DNA of 64,000 nucleotides from Planctomycetota bacterium (lineage in GTDB: Bacteria; Planctomycetota; Planctomycetia; Gemmatales; HRBIN36). The DNA lies in the NCBI GenBank assembly GCA_014584395.1, contig JACTMY010000009.1, positions 124,001-188,000 of the forward strand, given 5' to 3'. Position 1 is the stretch's first letter; each line of letters starts with the position of its first letter. Under the pieces are notes generated by a model, which searched no databases, was not told the origin of the DNA, and saw only the letters and a list, made by a program, of their open reading frames with translations. Made by a program: the position numbers and the translations under genes. Shown here piece after piece: positions 15,707-24,122 of the stretch.

Positions 15707-16253
15707 GGGCAGCCTCCGTGGCCGATGTCATATGTTGCCTGATTGCCTGTTCCAAGAGGTTCAGACTGAGCGTCGGATCGGTGCCGGAACAGGGTACGCG
15801 TAAATGGGCGGCCTGTTCATATAGAGGATGGCGTTCGTGCCATAAATCTCCGACCGTCTTGCCGGGCGCGATGACCACGCCGCGCTGCCTCAGGTCGCCG
15901 ATGCGCAGTTCGATGTCTTTCAAGGGAACGTGCAGGTAGACGACCAGCCCGCATTGGCGGAGGTGCTGCATGGTCGCCGATCGATAGATCACGCTGCCGC
16001 CCGGAGCGAGGATCTCGCCGGGCTGACCGAACTGTTGGATGTGCCAGGCTTCGCGGTCCAAAAAGCCGTCGCGACCCAGTTCATCCTGCAGGGCCGCGAG
16101 CGAGCGGCCTTCTTTCGCCACGATCACCTGATCGACGTCCACGAAAGCCCATTGCCATTTGGCCGCCAGAGCCTTCCCTAGGGTGCTCTTTCCCGAGCCT
16201 GGCATGCCGATGAGGGTGAGTTGGCGCGGGCGCTGCGGATGGTCGCTGTTCAT
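15696..16253 (-). CDS. Shikimate kinase-like P-loop kinase
   Basis: About 185 residues from ATG 16253 (MNSDHPQRPRQLTLIGMPGS); an upstream ATG at 16271 or a further extension to 16325 is possible. The P-loop is GMPGSGKST, the DxD motif VDVDQVIV follows, then LAPGGSVIY in the position of the GGG motif, the lid arginine region, and RHPLYEQAA matching the RxPxY adenine-side motif. The family phosphorylates shikimate in chorismate synthesis. The helper motif around DGFLDREAW replaces the usual FRxxE, so the exact substrate is slightly uncertain. It overlaps rfbC. Confidence 0.78.
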   Translation of the reverse strand: MNSDHPQRPRQLTLIGMPGSGKSTLGKALAAKWQWAFVDVDQVIVAKEGRSLAALQDELGRDGFLDREAWHIQQFGQPGEILAPGGSVIYRSATMQHLRQCGLVVYLHVPLKDIELRIGDLRQRGVVIAPGKTVGDLWHERHPLYEQAAHLRVPCSGTDPTLSLNLLEQAIRQHMTSATEAAHGS

Positions 16254-16342
16254 GAAAGAAGCCGTGGTCATGGTCTGAAAAGGTCCGCTAATCCGTATCA
16301 TAGCTAGGACCCCCATGACGTCCAAGGCGCAGGAGACGCGGC

Positions 16343-17047
16343 ATGCCCACGCAACAGATCATCGCCATCGGCGGCGGCGGTTATCAGCGAGAACCCGCTT
16401 ACGCCAAGATCGAAGACTACCTCCTGGAACAAACGGGCCAGTCATGCCCCAAAGTTTGCTTCATCCCGACTGCGTCCGGCGATGACATGAAAGCCATCAT
16501 CACGTTTTTCACGAACTTTGCCGGCGGACGCACCCGGCCCTCGCATCTCCCTTTGCACGGCGTCCCGCGCACGGACATCAGGGACTTTCTACTGCAACAG
16601 GACCTGATTTACGTCGGCGGCGGCAATACGGCGAACATGCTGGCCGTTTGGCGCATTCATGGCGTGGATCGTGCCCTGCGTGAAGCTTATGACCAAGGCA
16701 TTCCCCTGGCTGGTTGGAGTGCGGGAATGATCTGTTGGTTCTCCTGCAGCATCACGGATTCGTATGGCCCCCTGGCAGCCTTGCGCGATGGCTTGGGGTT
16801 CTTGCCCCATAGTGCATGCCCGCATTACGACGGCGAGGCCCAGAGGCGGCCGACCTATCATCGACTCATCGAGGAGGGTTTTCCAGCGGGCTATGCCGCC
16901 GATGATTTATCTGCCTTGCATTTCAAGAATGGCGAATTGTATCGCTGCGTCACCGCTAAGCCTCTGGGGCGGTGCTACCGTGTGGCACAAAAGGATGGCC
17001 AAGTTGTTGAGGAATGTCTGTCCACAGACCTTTTAGGTTCGCCTTAA
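16343..17047 (+). CDS. pepE: Peptidase E-like (family S51) dipeptidase
   Basis: 234 residues. The nucleophile elbow is GWSAGMICW, with Ser in GxSAG. The N-terminal IIAIGGGGYQREPAYAKIED and IYVGGGNTANMLAVW are typical of the peptidase E family, which cleaves N-terminal Asp-X dipeptides in the cytoplasm. The length is the usual 230. It is divergent from the shikimate kinase gene with about 90 bases between. The conserved C-terminal YAADDLSALHF matches the family GLxDGxAL position only loosely, so cyanophycinase-like activity is an alternative. Confidence 0.87.
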   Translation: MPTQQIIAIGGGGYQREPAYAKIEDYLLEQTGQSCPKVCFIPTASGDDMKAIITFFTNFAGGRTRPSHLPLHGVPRTDIRDFLLQQDLIYVGGGNTANMLAVWRIHGVDRALREAYDQGIPLAGWSAGMICWFSCSITDSYGPLAALRDGLGFLPHSACPHYDGEAQRRPTYHRLIEEGFPAGYAADDLSALHFKNGELYRCVTAKPLGRCYRVAQKDGQVVEECLSTDLLGSP

Positions 17048-17094
17048 ACCAAACCTGAGGCATCGAACCAACTCACGCCCTGAGACGGGGATGA

Positions 17095-17658
17095 ATGACC
17101 GACCCATTGCCGCCCATCCAATCTGACTTACCGATCAAACAAGTGCTTCGGCCCGATGGCACTCTGGACGAACCGCTTCCACAAGAATTGGAGCCGTTGC
17201 TTCAGGCCTATCAACAGGGCCAGATGACCCTGGAGAGCCTGATGCAAGCTGTACAGGATCGACTAGGTCATTTGCCTGATCGCTGGATGCGGCATGTGGC
17301 GGTCCAAGCCGGCATGACCCGGCTGCAACTGCAACGCTGGATCACGCTTCACCCCGAATGGCGAACGCATCCCCCAGGCCGGCATGTCATTCGCGTGTGC
17401 CGGGCGGAATCCTGCACCGATGAAGGCTCGGCACGGATCATGGCAGGGCTGGAGCAATGGCTTCACTTAGAGGCCGATCATACCACCGCGGATGGCAAGC
17501 TTTCGCTGGAAACTGTTTACTGTCTGGGGCACTGCGAAGGAGCCGCGGTCGTGGCCTTGGATGACGTGATTCATCATCAAATGGATGTAGATCAAACCTT
17601 GGCCAGGGTGAAGTGTTGGCTAAGAGAGATCGAGGGAAAGGAAGAACCCACTGCCTGA
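17095..17658 (+). CDS. NuoE-like thioredoxin-fold [2Fe-2S] protein, standing alone
   Basis: 187 residues. The C-terminal half has the NuoE/HoxE cluster ligands: VCRAESC (Cys-x4-Cys) and, about 40 residues on, YCLGHC (Cys-x3-Cys). The N-terminal half has the helical region (LEPLLQAYQQGQMTLESLM) that in NuoE precedes the ferredoxin domain. Normally this subunit pairs with NuoF to pass electrons from NAD(P)H or formate; no NuoF, NuoG or hydrogenase gene is in the window. It lies 47 bases after pepE on the same strand. It may work with a partner encoded elsewhere. Confidence 0.82.
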   Translation: MTDPLPPIQSDLPIKQVLRPDGTLDEPLPQELEPLLQAYQQGQMTLESLMQAVQDRLGHLPDRWMRHVAVQAGMTRLQLQRWITLHPEWRTHPPGRHVIRVCRAESCTDEGSARIMAGLEQWLHLEADHTTADGKLSLETVYCLGHCEGAAVVALDDVIHHQMDVDQTLARVKCWLREIEGKEEPTA

Positions 17659-17723
17659 CATCGGCCATGACGCAATTGCTTTTGCCCGATTCGCGCGTCG
17701 ATTCTTCCGTGTTGTTCAATTGG

Positions 17724-19040
17724 TTACGACTCGAGCTGAAAAATGCGCGAGGCGTTGCCCCGGAGGATTTGTCGGGCCAGTTCGATCGCTTGACGCTCCG
17801 ACCAGCCGCGCTCAAGAATGAAATCCTCCGCGAGGAGACGGGCCAACACCTGGCGGTACATGTTGTACTTGGGCAGGATGAATTCGAGTTTGTAAGCGTC
17901 GCTGTAGTAACCGAGTTGTTTGACATGGGGAACGGCCTGCAGCCGTAATTGGCAATCACGATGAATGAGCGCGGGGACGTTGGAGTACCACCAATGTCCA
18001 TGGGTAATGACGTTTGGGAAAATCCAACTGTAGCTGGCCAGCTCCTGATTTTGCGTACTGGTCAGAACCGAGACGCAGAAGTTCACTTGCGGGAAGGCGT
18101 TGAACAACGACGCATATTGGATCAACGACGTGCGTTGATCGAATAGGTCCTGCCCTTGATGGACGCCCTCGGGGTAGACCTTGCGGTTCACGCCGATCAT
18201 CAAATCCATCGGCCATTTCCACGCCGCACAGGCTTCCACGATCATCCAAAAGACGCCCTGGCTCAGGATCGCAGCTTGCGCTTCGTCTGCAGGGTTGGCA
18301 CGCAAGGCCTGATCCATGGCCTGACGAGAAACAGGTTGCGGCGAGAAATCAGGCGGCAGCGAGATCGCACAGGCCTTGGCCTGATGTGCCGAGAAGTGTT
18401 GGAAGAGGTGGTGGATGGCTTTTTGCAGATGCGCATAGTCGCCCGGCTCAATGGTTGAGCAGCGCGCCAATCGGGTCCGGGTTTCCGTTTGGTGAAGTCG
18501 GAAAACCAGGTCATCCACCCGCAGGCAGGGAACGTAGATGGAGGTATCGAAGCCGCTGAGTGGATCATCGAAGTCGTTGGTCAAAAAGATCTTTTCCACT
18601 CGGCTGCCGCGCAAGACCTGACTGGCCCAATCGGGTTGCGACATTTTGCGCTCGGCCAGCGTCCAGAGTTTATCCGCATCCTCCGCAGTGATTTGCTCCC
18701 CCATGAAACCGAGAAAGTTACGGGCAATATCTTCGAGCCATTCGAATTGAATCGTATTGTTGAAACGCTTGGCGTAATTCAGGATCAAATGGGTTCGGGC
18801 CAAGGGGTCTTTCTCGCCTTCGATCGCGGCCTTGGGCATCCCGGAGGAGTGGGCAAGCTCGGTGAAATAGTGATAGCCGAGTAAATCTTCGAAGGTGAGA
18901 GCCGCGGGGGAAAGAGGATTAATGTGCGAATGGGTATCCAGGATGGGGAATTGACAGATTTCATCAAATAGAAGCCGTATCAATTCGTTGCCGCGCAGCA
19001 TGTACCGCCTCAAAGTTTGCGTAAAAGTTACAATCGCCAT
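17724..19040 (-). CDS. UxaC-like amidohydrolase (glucuronate isomerase family)
   Basis: 438 residues. The N-terminal metal site is ILDTHSHINPLSPAAL with HxH. Further family stretches are FEDLLGYHYFTELAHSSGMP, GHWWYSNVPALI and YSDAYKLEFILPKYNMYRQVLAR. Uronate isomerases convert glucuronate or galacturonate to the ketohexuronate. The middle (residues about 170-270) diverges from the classical enzyme and no uronate catabolic genes are adjacent. A related sugar-acid isomerase or hydrolase role is therefore possible. An internal ATG at 19001 is a possible shorter start. Confidence 0.8.
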   Translation of the reverse strand: MAIVTFTQTLRRYMLRGNELIRLLFDEICQFPILDTHSHINPLSPAALTFEDLLGYHYFTELAHSSGMPKAAIEGEKDPLARTHLILNYAKRFNNTIQFEWLEDIARNFLGFMGEQITAEDADKLWTLAERKMSQPDWASQVLRGSRVEKIFLTNDFDDPLSGFDTSIYVPCLRVDDLVFRLHQTETRTRLARCSTIEPGDYAHLQKAIHHLFQHFSAHQAKACAISLPPDFSPQPVSRQAMDQALRANPADEAQAAILSQGVFWMIVEACAAWKWPMDLMIGVNRKVYPEGVHQGQDLFDQRTSLIQYASLFNAFPQVNFCVSVLTSTQNQELASYSWIFPNVITHGHWWYSNVPALIHRDCQLRLQAVPHVKQLGYYSDAYKLEFILPKYNMYRQVLARLLAEDFILERGWSERQAIELARQILRGNASRIFQLES

Positions 19041-19267
19041 GGTCGATCTTACAAAGAATTGTGGCCCTGGCGGCTCGACTCACGTTTTTTGTCAGCCGTT
19101 ACGATAGGGATGAAGGGTTTCTCGGCCCTGATTTTTGAGGATTTCCAACCCCAGTCACCAAACCAAGAGGAGTCGCGTTGAGGATTGGCACGGGGCTTGC
19201 TTTAAGTCCTGGAACAACTCGTCCAACCTCACGCAAAATCCTAGCGGTCTACCGTAGAGGTGGGACG

Positions 19268-19942
19268 ATGGCGTACCAGAGAGAAATGGCTAATGTGGAG
19301 TTTGATCGGTGGAGTGCCAGTTACGACCGAAGCATTCTTCAGGATTGGCTGTTTCATCCGTCTCACGAATCGCTGCTGTCCCAAATCGAACCGTCGGATC
19401 AAAGGCTGTTGGACGTGGGCTGCGGCACGGGACAATTTCTGGTGGAAGCCTTGAGGCGCAATCCGCAATTGACGGCGGTTGGCCTGGACCTGAGCATGAA
19501 AATGTTGGAACAGGGAAGTGCTCGGTTCCAGGCTTTTGCGGATCGCTTGCAAGCCGTTCGCGGCGATAGTGAACAGCTCCCGTTTGCCGACGATCATTTT
19601 GACGTGATCACGTGCAGTCACAGCTTTCATCACTATCCCCGGCAAGCCGCCGTCATCGCGGAAATGCATCGCGTCCTGAAGCCGGGCGGCAAACTGTTGA
19701 TCCTCGACGGCTTGCGCGACACGTGGTGGGGCTGGTTCATCTTCGACGTGATGGTCACCTGGGTGGAAGGCGGCGTGCACCATTGCTCTTCGAGTCGCAT
19801 GCGGCAACTGTATCGCAACGCTAGCTTCAACGATTTGAAGCAGATCAAGAAGAAGTGGTTTGTGCCCTATTTGTTAACCGTGGGTGCTGCTCACAAAATG
19901 GCCAGGATTCAACCCCGACCGTCCGTGGCCAAGGCAGCCTAG
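19268..19942 (+). CDS. Class I SAM-dependent methyltransferase
   Basis: 224 residues from ATG 19268, which has GAGGTGGG nearby. The first residues, MAYQREMANVEFDRWSASYD, are typical of UbiE-like enzymes; an upstream extension to 19178 has no ribosome-binding site. Motif I is LLDVGCGTGQFLVEA, then AVGLDLSMKMLEQGS, FDVITCSHSFHHYP, and LKPGGKLLILDG. A hydrophobic stretch near residues 155-170 (WWGWFIFDVMVTWVEGG) suggests membrane contact, as in quinone or lipid methyltransferases. It is alone, ended by a strong hairpin at 20123. Confidence 0.85.
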   Translation: MAYQREMANVEFDRWSASYDRSILQDWLFHPSHESLLSQIEPSDQRLLDVGCGTGQFLVEALRRNPQLTAVGLDLSMKMLEQGSARFQAFADRLQAVRGDSEQLPFADDHFDVITCSHSFHHYPRQAAVIAEMHRVLKPGGKLLILDGLRDTWWGWFIFDVMVTWVEGGVHHCSSSRMRQLYRNASFNDLKQIKKKWFVPYLLTVGAAHKMARIQPRPSVAKAA

Positions 19943-20122
19943 CGAAAAGGAACAACGAGTTCGGTTTCAATTCCCCCTTGAGGCTGAACTCTGGTTTGTG
20001 ACGAGGGAATGCACGCGGCCTGTCGGTCTCCCCCATCGGCGGGTTCAACCCCTGAGTGGATTCCTTCACCCCCTATCTAGGATGGATCCTTCCATCTAAC
20101 CTGTCCTTACCCCAATCCCCCG

Positions 20123-20162
20123 AAAAGGTCGGACCTTCTTTCCCCGGAAGGTCTGACCTTTT
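20123..20162. terminator. Bidirectional terminator
   Basis: AAAAGGTC-G-GACCTTC (20123-20138) pairs with GGAAGGTC-T-GACCTTTT (20146-20162); only one internal G/T position breaks the stem. T-rich sequence follows on the plus strand (TTTTGTCTTTC) and TTTTC on the minus strand. It lies between the convergent methyltransferase and DUF2071 genes. Confidence 0.88.
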
Positions 20163-20192
20163 GTCTTTCCCTCTCGCTCTGATACCGGCCCA

Positions 20193-20888
20193 TTATTGCC
20201 GCGGATAAACGCTGACCTCGGACCCTTCCACCAGCATGACGTGCAGCGGCTGAACGTCTTGCAACCATTGCCATTCAGGTCCATAAACGGTCCGCCAATC
20301 CAATTGCAGTCGATGTTGGAGCACGGGGAAAATGCGCCATGGCGGGTGGCTCACTTCATAACGCCGGGTCTGCCCCTGACGGTCGATGTTGTAACCCCAA
20401 TGGAGTTCCTTGAATCGATGATCAAGGGAATCCTCAGTCGTCATGACGCTCGCGGCTTGCGCATGAATCTCCAGGAGATGCTCCTGGCCGCCTAAGGTCA
20501 ATCTGCACCGCGCGATCAACCGGTCGCCTTGCCTTTCAAGCTCATGTCGCAGGGGCGCGGTGATGTAGTGCTCATTGTAAAACCACCTCGCGATCCAAGA
20601 CACCATGTGCAGCGGGACAAACTCGCGAATGAAAATGACCCCGCGGCGATCTCCCTCCTGAACGTAAAAGCGTAAATTCAGTTCGGGGAAGTCGCGGTAG
20701 CCTGGCCAGGTGCAGCCAAAGATGCGCGTCTGTCTGAAGCGAAACCCCACAAGACTGATCAAAGCCTGGCCATCGAGCAGGTCCAGCTCCAAATCGGGCG
20801 GGAGATACGGCTGCAATGGTCGAGGGTTGACGGCGAACGTGAAAGAGAGCAGATCGTTCCAGTGGGCGGTGAGAAATGGCTTGGACAT
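20193..20888 (-). CDS. YqjF/DUF2071-family protein
   Basis: 231 residues. The DUF2071 hallmarks are the N-terminal FLTAHWNDLLSFTFAVNPRP and LQPYLPPDLELDLLDGQALI, then LVGFRFRQTRIFG and LNLRFYVQEGDRRGVIFIRE. The fold is related to acetoacetate decarboxylase-like beta barrels. No enzymatic role is established for the family. It is the last of three closely spaced minus-strand genes (protease, small membrane protein, this one), 6 bases after its neighbour. Confidence 0.85.
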   Translation of the reverse strand: MSKPFLTAHWNDLLSFTFAVNPRPLQPYLPPDLELDLLDGQALISLVGFRFRQTRIFGCTWPGYRDFPELNLRFYVQEGDRRGVIFIREFVPLHMVSWIARWFYNEHYITAPLRHELERQGDRLIARCRLTLGGQEHLLEIHAQAASVMTTEDSLDHRFKELHWGYNIDRQGQTRRYEVSHPPWRIFPVLQHRLQLDWRTVYGPEWQWLQDVQPLHVMLVEGSEVSVYPRQ

Positions 20889-20894
20889 CTTGAT

Positions 20895-21092
20895 TTAACC
20901 GGGTTTCACGCGCTGCTGCAACAACCAACCGAGTAGAAAACAGAGTCCGCCCACCCCGGCCAAGACCAAGGTATCCTTCAGCGTCAGGGCATGTTTGGCA
21001 TCAACCAGTTCGGCGAGATTGCCAGCGACGGCGACGGGGAGCAGGATCAAACCGACCAATTGCAGCCCGCGAGCTATGCGATACAGGAACAT
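20895..21092 (-). CDS. Small two-helix membrane protein
   Basis: 65 residues: MFLYRIARGLQLVGLILLPV with helix 1 at about 8-27, a short polar loop (ELVDAKHALTLKD), then helix 2 at about 43-58 (LAGVGGLCFLLGWLLQQ) and a basic tail. It sits 8 bases downstream of the CPBP protease and 6 bases upstream of the DUF2071 gene, so it is co-transcribed. The composition is that of a real membrane protein. Function unknown; similar small proteins are common next to membrane proteases. Confidence 0.7.
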   Translation of the reverse strand: MFLYRIARGLQLVGLILLPVAVAGNLAELVDAKHALTLKDTLVLAGVGGLCFLLGWLLQQRVKPG

Positions 21093-21100
21093 GGCCTGGG

Positions 21101-21901
21101 TCAGTCCTTTCGTTCAATTGGTGATGGCTCCGAGACGTTCACATGATTCGATGGGGAAATTTCCATGGCACTTTCTGGAGTCGCATGCTCTGCGCATTCG
21201 ACTGTGGATGAAACAGGCAGGGAATGAGCCTCTCGTTTGAGATACAGCATCACCACGAGATCGTACAGTCCGTGCACGATCATCACGGCGATGATCGACT
21301 GCGTCCAAAAAAACAACAGTCCTAAATACACACCGATGATGAACACAGCGACGATGTACATCCAACTGATCGGATGCACTAATCCAAACAAGAGGTTGCT
21401 GAGCAGGATGGCGCCCAAGGGAGTCAAGGGAACGTGCCAACTGGCTTGCAATACGCCTCGGAACAGTAATTCCTCACAGAAGCCAGCCAGGAAGGAATAG
21501 AGCAGCACGTCGGGGTATCCCGAGAGGCGCAACATAGGCAGGAGGATTTCATGCTTGACCTTTTCCAAGTTTTGCATCGGCCCATAGGGATACCGTTGTC
21601 CCAGCCAAAAAAGGATGAGCAAGGGAATCGTGCCGGCGAAACCCCATATCCAAACGTCCACATTCAAGTCCCATCGGAGAGTGGATAAGGAATCCGTGAA
21701 AAAATGGATGGCCAGCGCGATCGCCACGATGCCGCCTTCCAGCAACAGCGCTGACCACAAAAGGTAACGTCGACTCAAGGCGTTGACGGGGACTGGTACG
21801 TCGCTTGCATCAACGGGTGCTGGTTCTTGCGAGGGGGGAAGCAGTTTTACGTCGTTGGGGGCAGGAACTGAAGGGGGGGATTCATGGGGCGAATCGGACA
21901 T
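21101..21901 (-). CDS. CPBP-family intramembrane metalloprotease
   Basis: 266 residues. A proline-rich cytoplasmic N-terminus of about 40 residues precedes several membrane helices. The catalytic motifs are present in order: Glu143-Glu144 and Arg148 in CEELLFRG, His176 in FGLVHPISW, and His210 in MIVHGLYD. These glutamates and histidines bind the catalytic zinc. The family includes Rce1-type prenyl endopeptidases and bacterial proteins linked to bacteriocin maturation or immunity. No prenyl or peptide substrate is apparent in the neighbourhood. It heads a three-gene unit. Confidence 0.9.
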   Translation of the reverse strand: MSDSPHESPPSVPAPNDVKLLPPSQEPAPVDASDVPVPVNALSRRYLLWSALLLEGGIVAIALAIHFFTDSLSTLRWDLNVDVWIWGFAGTIPLLILFWLGQRYPYGPMQNLEKVKHEILLPMLRLSGYPDVLLYSFLAGFCEELLFRGVLQASWHVPLTPLGAILLSNLLFGLVHPISWMYIVAVFIIGVYLGLLFFWTQSIIAVMIVHGLYDLVVMLYLKREAHSLPVSSTVECAEHATPESAMEISPSNHVNVSEPSPIERKD

Positions 21902-21917
21902 GGCTGGTCGGCTCCCT

Positions 21918-22835
21918 CTAAATCGATAACGATGAGGTCAAGGGCATTTTCCCTTGTTCGCGGAGCAATCGGGCCAGGCTGGAAGCCGACAACCGAGGCT
22001 CATCCAGAAGCACGCTTTCCATTTCCTGCAAGATAAACGTCTGCAAGTCTTCTCCCAGCCAACCGGCGCATTCCATTTGCTTGCGCAAATGTGCCAGGCA
22101 CTGATCCCGCATCAGCGCGATCTGCCTCGAAATCGTGCCTTCATGGACTTGATAGACGTTGGCGATGTCGCGCTGGCTGAGCCGATAGCGCCATCGCAAT
22201 CCCAGCAAGATAAGGTCGGATTCGGGAAGCGCGGCTACCCACTCCGAGGCCGCGTCGCGAAAGACTTCATGCCAGCGTGCGTCTGTCTTGGAAGCAGGCT
22301 GCGCTTCAGGGAGCACGTCGTCTTCACCCAGGGATTCCAAACGGTGATGAGGTGACCGCAATTGCGAAATGATGCGATTCTGAAAGACCCGAATCAACCA
22401 CGGCACCAAGGGGCGCAGACCATCATAGCGCTGCAAGATCGGCACACTGTTGAGGGCGGGAGGAACCAACAAGTGGCCCCAGAAATCCTGAACGGCCATT
22501 TCCTGCTCCTCCTCGTTGCCGGGGAGCAGTCGGGACGCTCGTTGTCGCAGGGCATCGATCAGCAGCCGATCCGCTCGGCCCACTCGGGCGGCGAAGAGGC
22601 TTTCCCAGGCCGCCGGCTGGTTTTGCAGGCAACCCATGACGATCAAGGCATCGATTGGAAACAGGGAAGCAACGTATTGCACAGCGTCGAGGGCATGAGG
22701 CTGTCTGCGTTCAAACATCCGCTCGAGATGCGCCAGGTAGGCGGGCCAGTCCATCTCGACCCTGGGCTGTTGGATACGGCTATACAAATAGAGCATCCGC
22801 ACCCGCGGTTCGCATTGGATCAATTCGGCGACCAT
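21918..22835 (-). CDS. Sigma-70-like (ECF-type) transcription factor with long N- and C-terminal extensions
   Basis: 305 residues from ATG 22835. Longer N-terminal extensions would run about 130 bases into the MCE gene, so I reject them. A region-2-like segment lies at about residues 70-165 (AAWESLFAARVGRADRLLID ... PLVPWLIRVFQNRIISQLR). Region 4 lies at about 195-255, with the helix-turn-helix LSQRDIANVYQVHEGTISRQ. About 50 residues follow region 4 and 60 precede region 2, which is unusual for a minimal ECF factor. Only 2 bases separate it from the MCE-OmpA gene stop, so the two are co-expressed. No anti-sigma gene is adjacent. Confidence 0.75.
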   Translation of the reverse strand: MVAELIQCEPRVRMLYLYSRIQQPRVEMDWPAYLAHLERMFERRQPHALDAVQYVASLFPIDALIVMGCLQNQPAAWESLFAARVGRADRLLIDALRQRASRLLPGNEEEQEMAVQDFWGHLLVPPALNSVPILQRYDGLRPLVPWLIRVFQNRIISQLRSPHHRLESLGEDDVLPEAQPASKTDARWHEVFRDAASEWVAALPESDLILLGLRWRYRLSQRDIANVYQVHEGTISRQIALMRDQCLAHLRKQMECAGWLGEDLQTFILQEMESVLLDEPRLSASSLARLLREQGKMPLTSSLSI

Positions 22836-22837
22836 GC

Positions 22838-23992
22838 TCAAGACGGTGTCCCTGGGGGCGCGAAAACGATGATCTCCAAACGATTGTTTGGCGGCGGCGG
22901 CTGCGTTGGTTCGCCTGGCGCGGGGCGGTTGCCCATGCCCAAGGCCTGCACCGTCCGCCAGGTGAACCATCCTAGTTTATCGATCTTATGATGATCGATG
23001 AGATAGGTCCGCACCGCTTCGGCCTGGCGTTGGGTCAATACCTCGGCGGCTTGTGGATCCTGAGCGCCTTGTTGATAAGCCACGATGACAATTTCCGTTC
23101 CCTTGTGGTTCCACCGCGGGAGTTGGGTCGCGGCCCACCGATCCAGTTTCGTCAAGCCCTCGGGAGTGAACAGCGCTCGCCCTGGCGGGAACAAGTCCTC
23201 CTCTTTGAACTGAATCATGTGCTTCTCGAAATTGGGCCTGACCAGAGTGCGCGTGCTGACGTCCAAATAGCGGCCGACCACGGGCATCTGTTTCAGGGCT
23301 TCGAGGCTGAACTGAATGCTGGCTCCGGTTTGTTGAAGCTGCTTGATGCTGGTGACGATTTCCGAACCCAGGGGGCCTTGGCCCGTGCGCACTTCGCGCA
23401 TCAAGGTTTCCGCCTCGGCCAGAGCCGATTGCGTGCGGTCGGAGAGCTTGCGCAAATCCTCCACGAGCGACTCGCTGCGCTGACTCAACCGGCGAAGCTG
23501 TTGCGCCAAGTCTTGCATGTCCTGCAAGATTCCCTGGCTTTTTTCCGCCATGCCGCGCAGTTGTGCCATGAAGGGGTCGCCGCGGCCGGGAATGGTCCAT
23601 TCAGGCGACCAACTACCCGCGCCCGCAGACCCGGGATGGATTTCAACCACCTTGCCGCCGATCAACCCTTCGCTTTGAATTTCCGCGTGTGCGTCCAAGC
23701 CCAGGAGCGTTCGAAACCGCTCCTCGATGCTCAGACGGACATGGACCATGCCGCCGCGTTCCTTGGGCAATTCGACGGCGTCGACCTGCCCTGCTTGCAT
23801 GCCCTGAATGCGAACCCGCGTTCCGACGTCGATCCCCCCAGCGTTGGGCATTTGCACCATGAGCGTGAAATGGCGATGCCATACTTGTTGCTTGCGGCCG
23901 ATGGCAAAAAGCCCGATCGAGCCGAGGATCAAGGCCGCGCAGGTCAGTGCGCCTAGAAGGAGTGAGCGATGGCGACTCAAGGCGTTGGTCAT
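22838..23992 (-). CDS. MlaD/MCE-domain protein with C-terminal OmpA-like domain
   Basis: 384 residues. One N-terminal membrane anchor (about 10-31), then an MCE domain at about 42-120 (VQMPNAGGIDVGTRVRIQG, VGQVDAVELP-type strand, QSEGLIGGKVVEIHPG). A helical, probably coiled-coil region follows at about 145-235. The last 115 residues resemble an OmpA/MotB peptidoglycan-binding domain (ALFTPEGLTKLDRWAATQLP, TQRQAEAVRTYLI, PNNRLEIIVF). MCE proteins shuttle lipids between membranes. Joining one to a peptidoglycan-binding module would anchor the lipid bridge in the envelope. No MlaE/MlaF permease or ATPase is adjacent. Confidence 0.82.
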   Translation of the reverse strand: MTNALSRHRSLLLGALTCAALILGSIGLFAIGRKQQVWHRHFTLMVQMPNAGGIDVGTRVRIQGMQAGQVDAVELPKERGGMVHVRLSIEERFRTLLGLDAHAEIQSEGLIGGKVVEIHPGSAGAGSWSPEWTIPGRGDPFMAQLRGMAEKSQGILQDMQDLAQQLRRLSQRSESLVEDLRKLSDRTQSALAEAETLMREVRTGQGPLGSEIVTSIKQLQQTGASIQFSLEALKQMPVVGRYLDVSTRTLVRPNFEKHMIQFKEEDLFPPGRALFTPEGLTKLDRWAATQLPRWNHKGTEIVIVAYQQGAQDPQAAEVLTQRQAEAVRTYLIDHHKIDKLGWFTWRTVQALGMGNRPAPGEPTQPPPPNNRLEIIVFAPPGTPS

Positions 23993-24122
23993 AAGCCACT
24001 TTCAATCCAAGGAAGGAATGAACGCGCAACTCCAGCCTGGCTGCCGCGGAGCTTTAGGCCGAATTCCACTTACTCCATTATACCCCCGGAATCGTAGCTT
24101 GCCTCCTGGGAGGATCATGGAA

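Noticed and set aside
22836-22970. 45-residue N-terminal extension of the sigma-like protein
   Set aside because: It would lie wholly within the 3' end of the MCE-OmpA gene in another frame and is low-complexity; ATG 22835 gives a normal 2-base gap.
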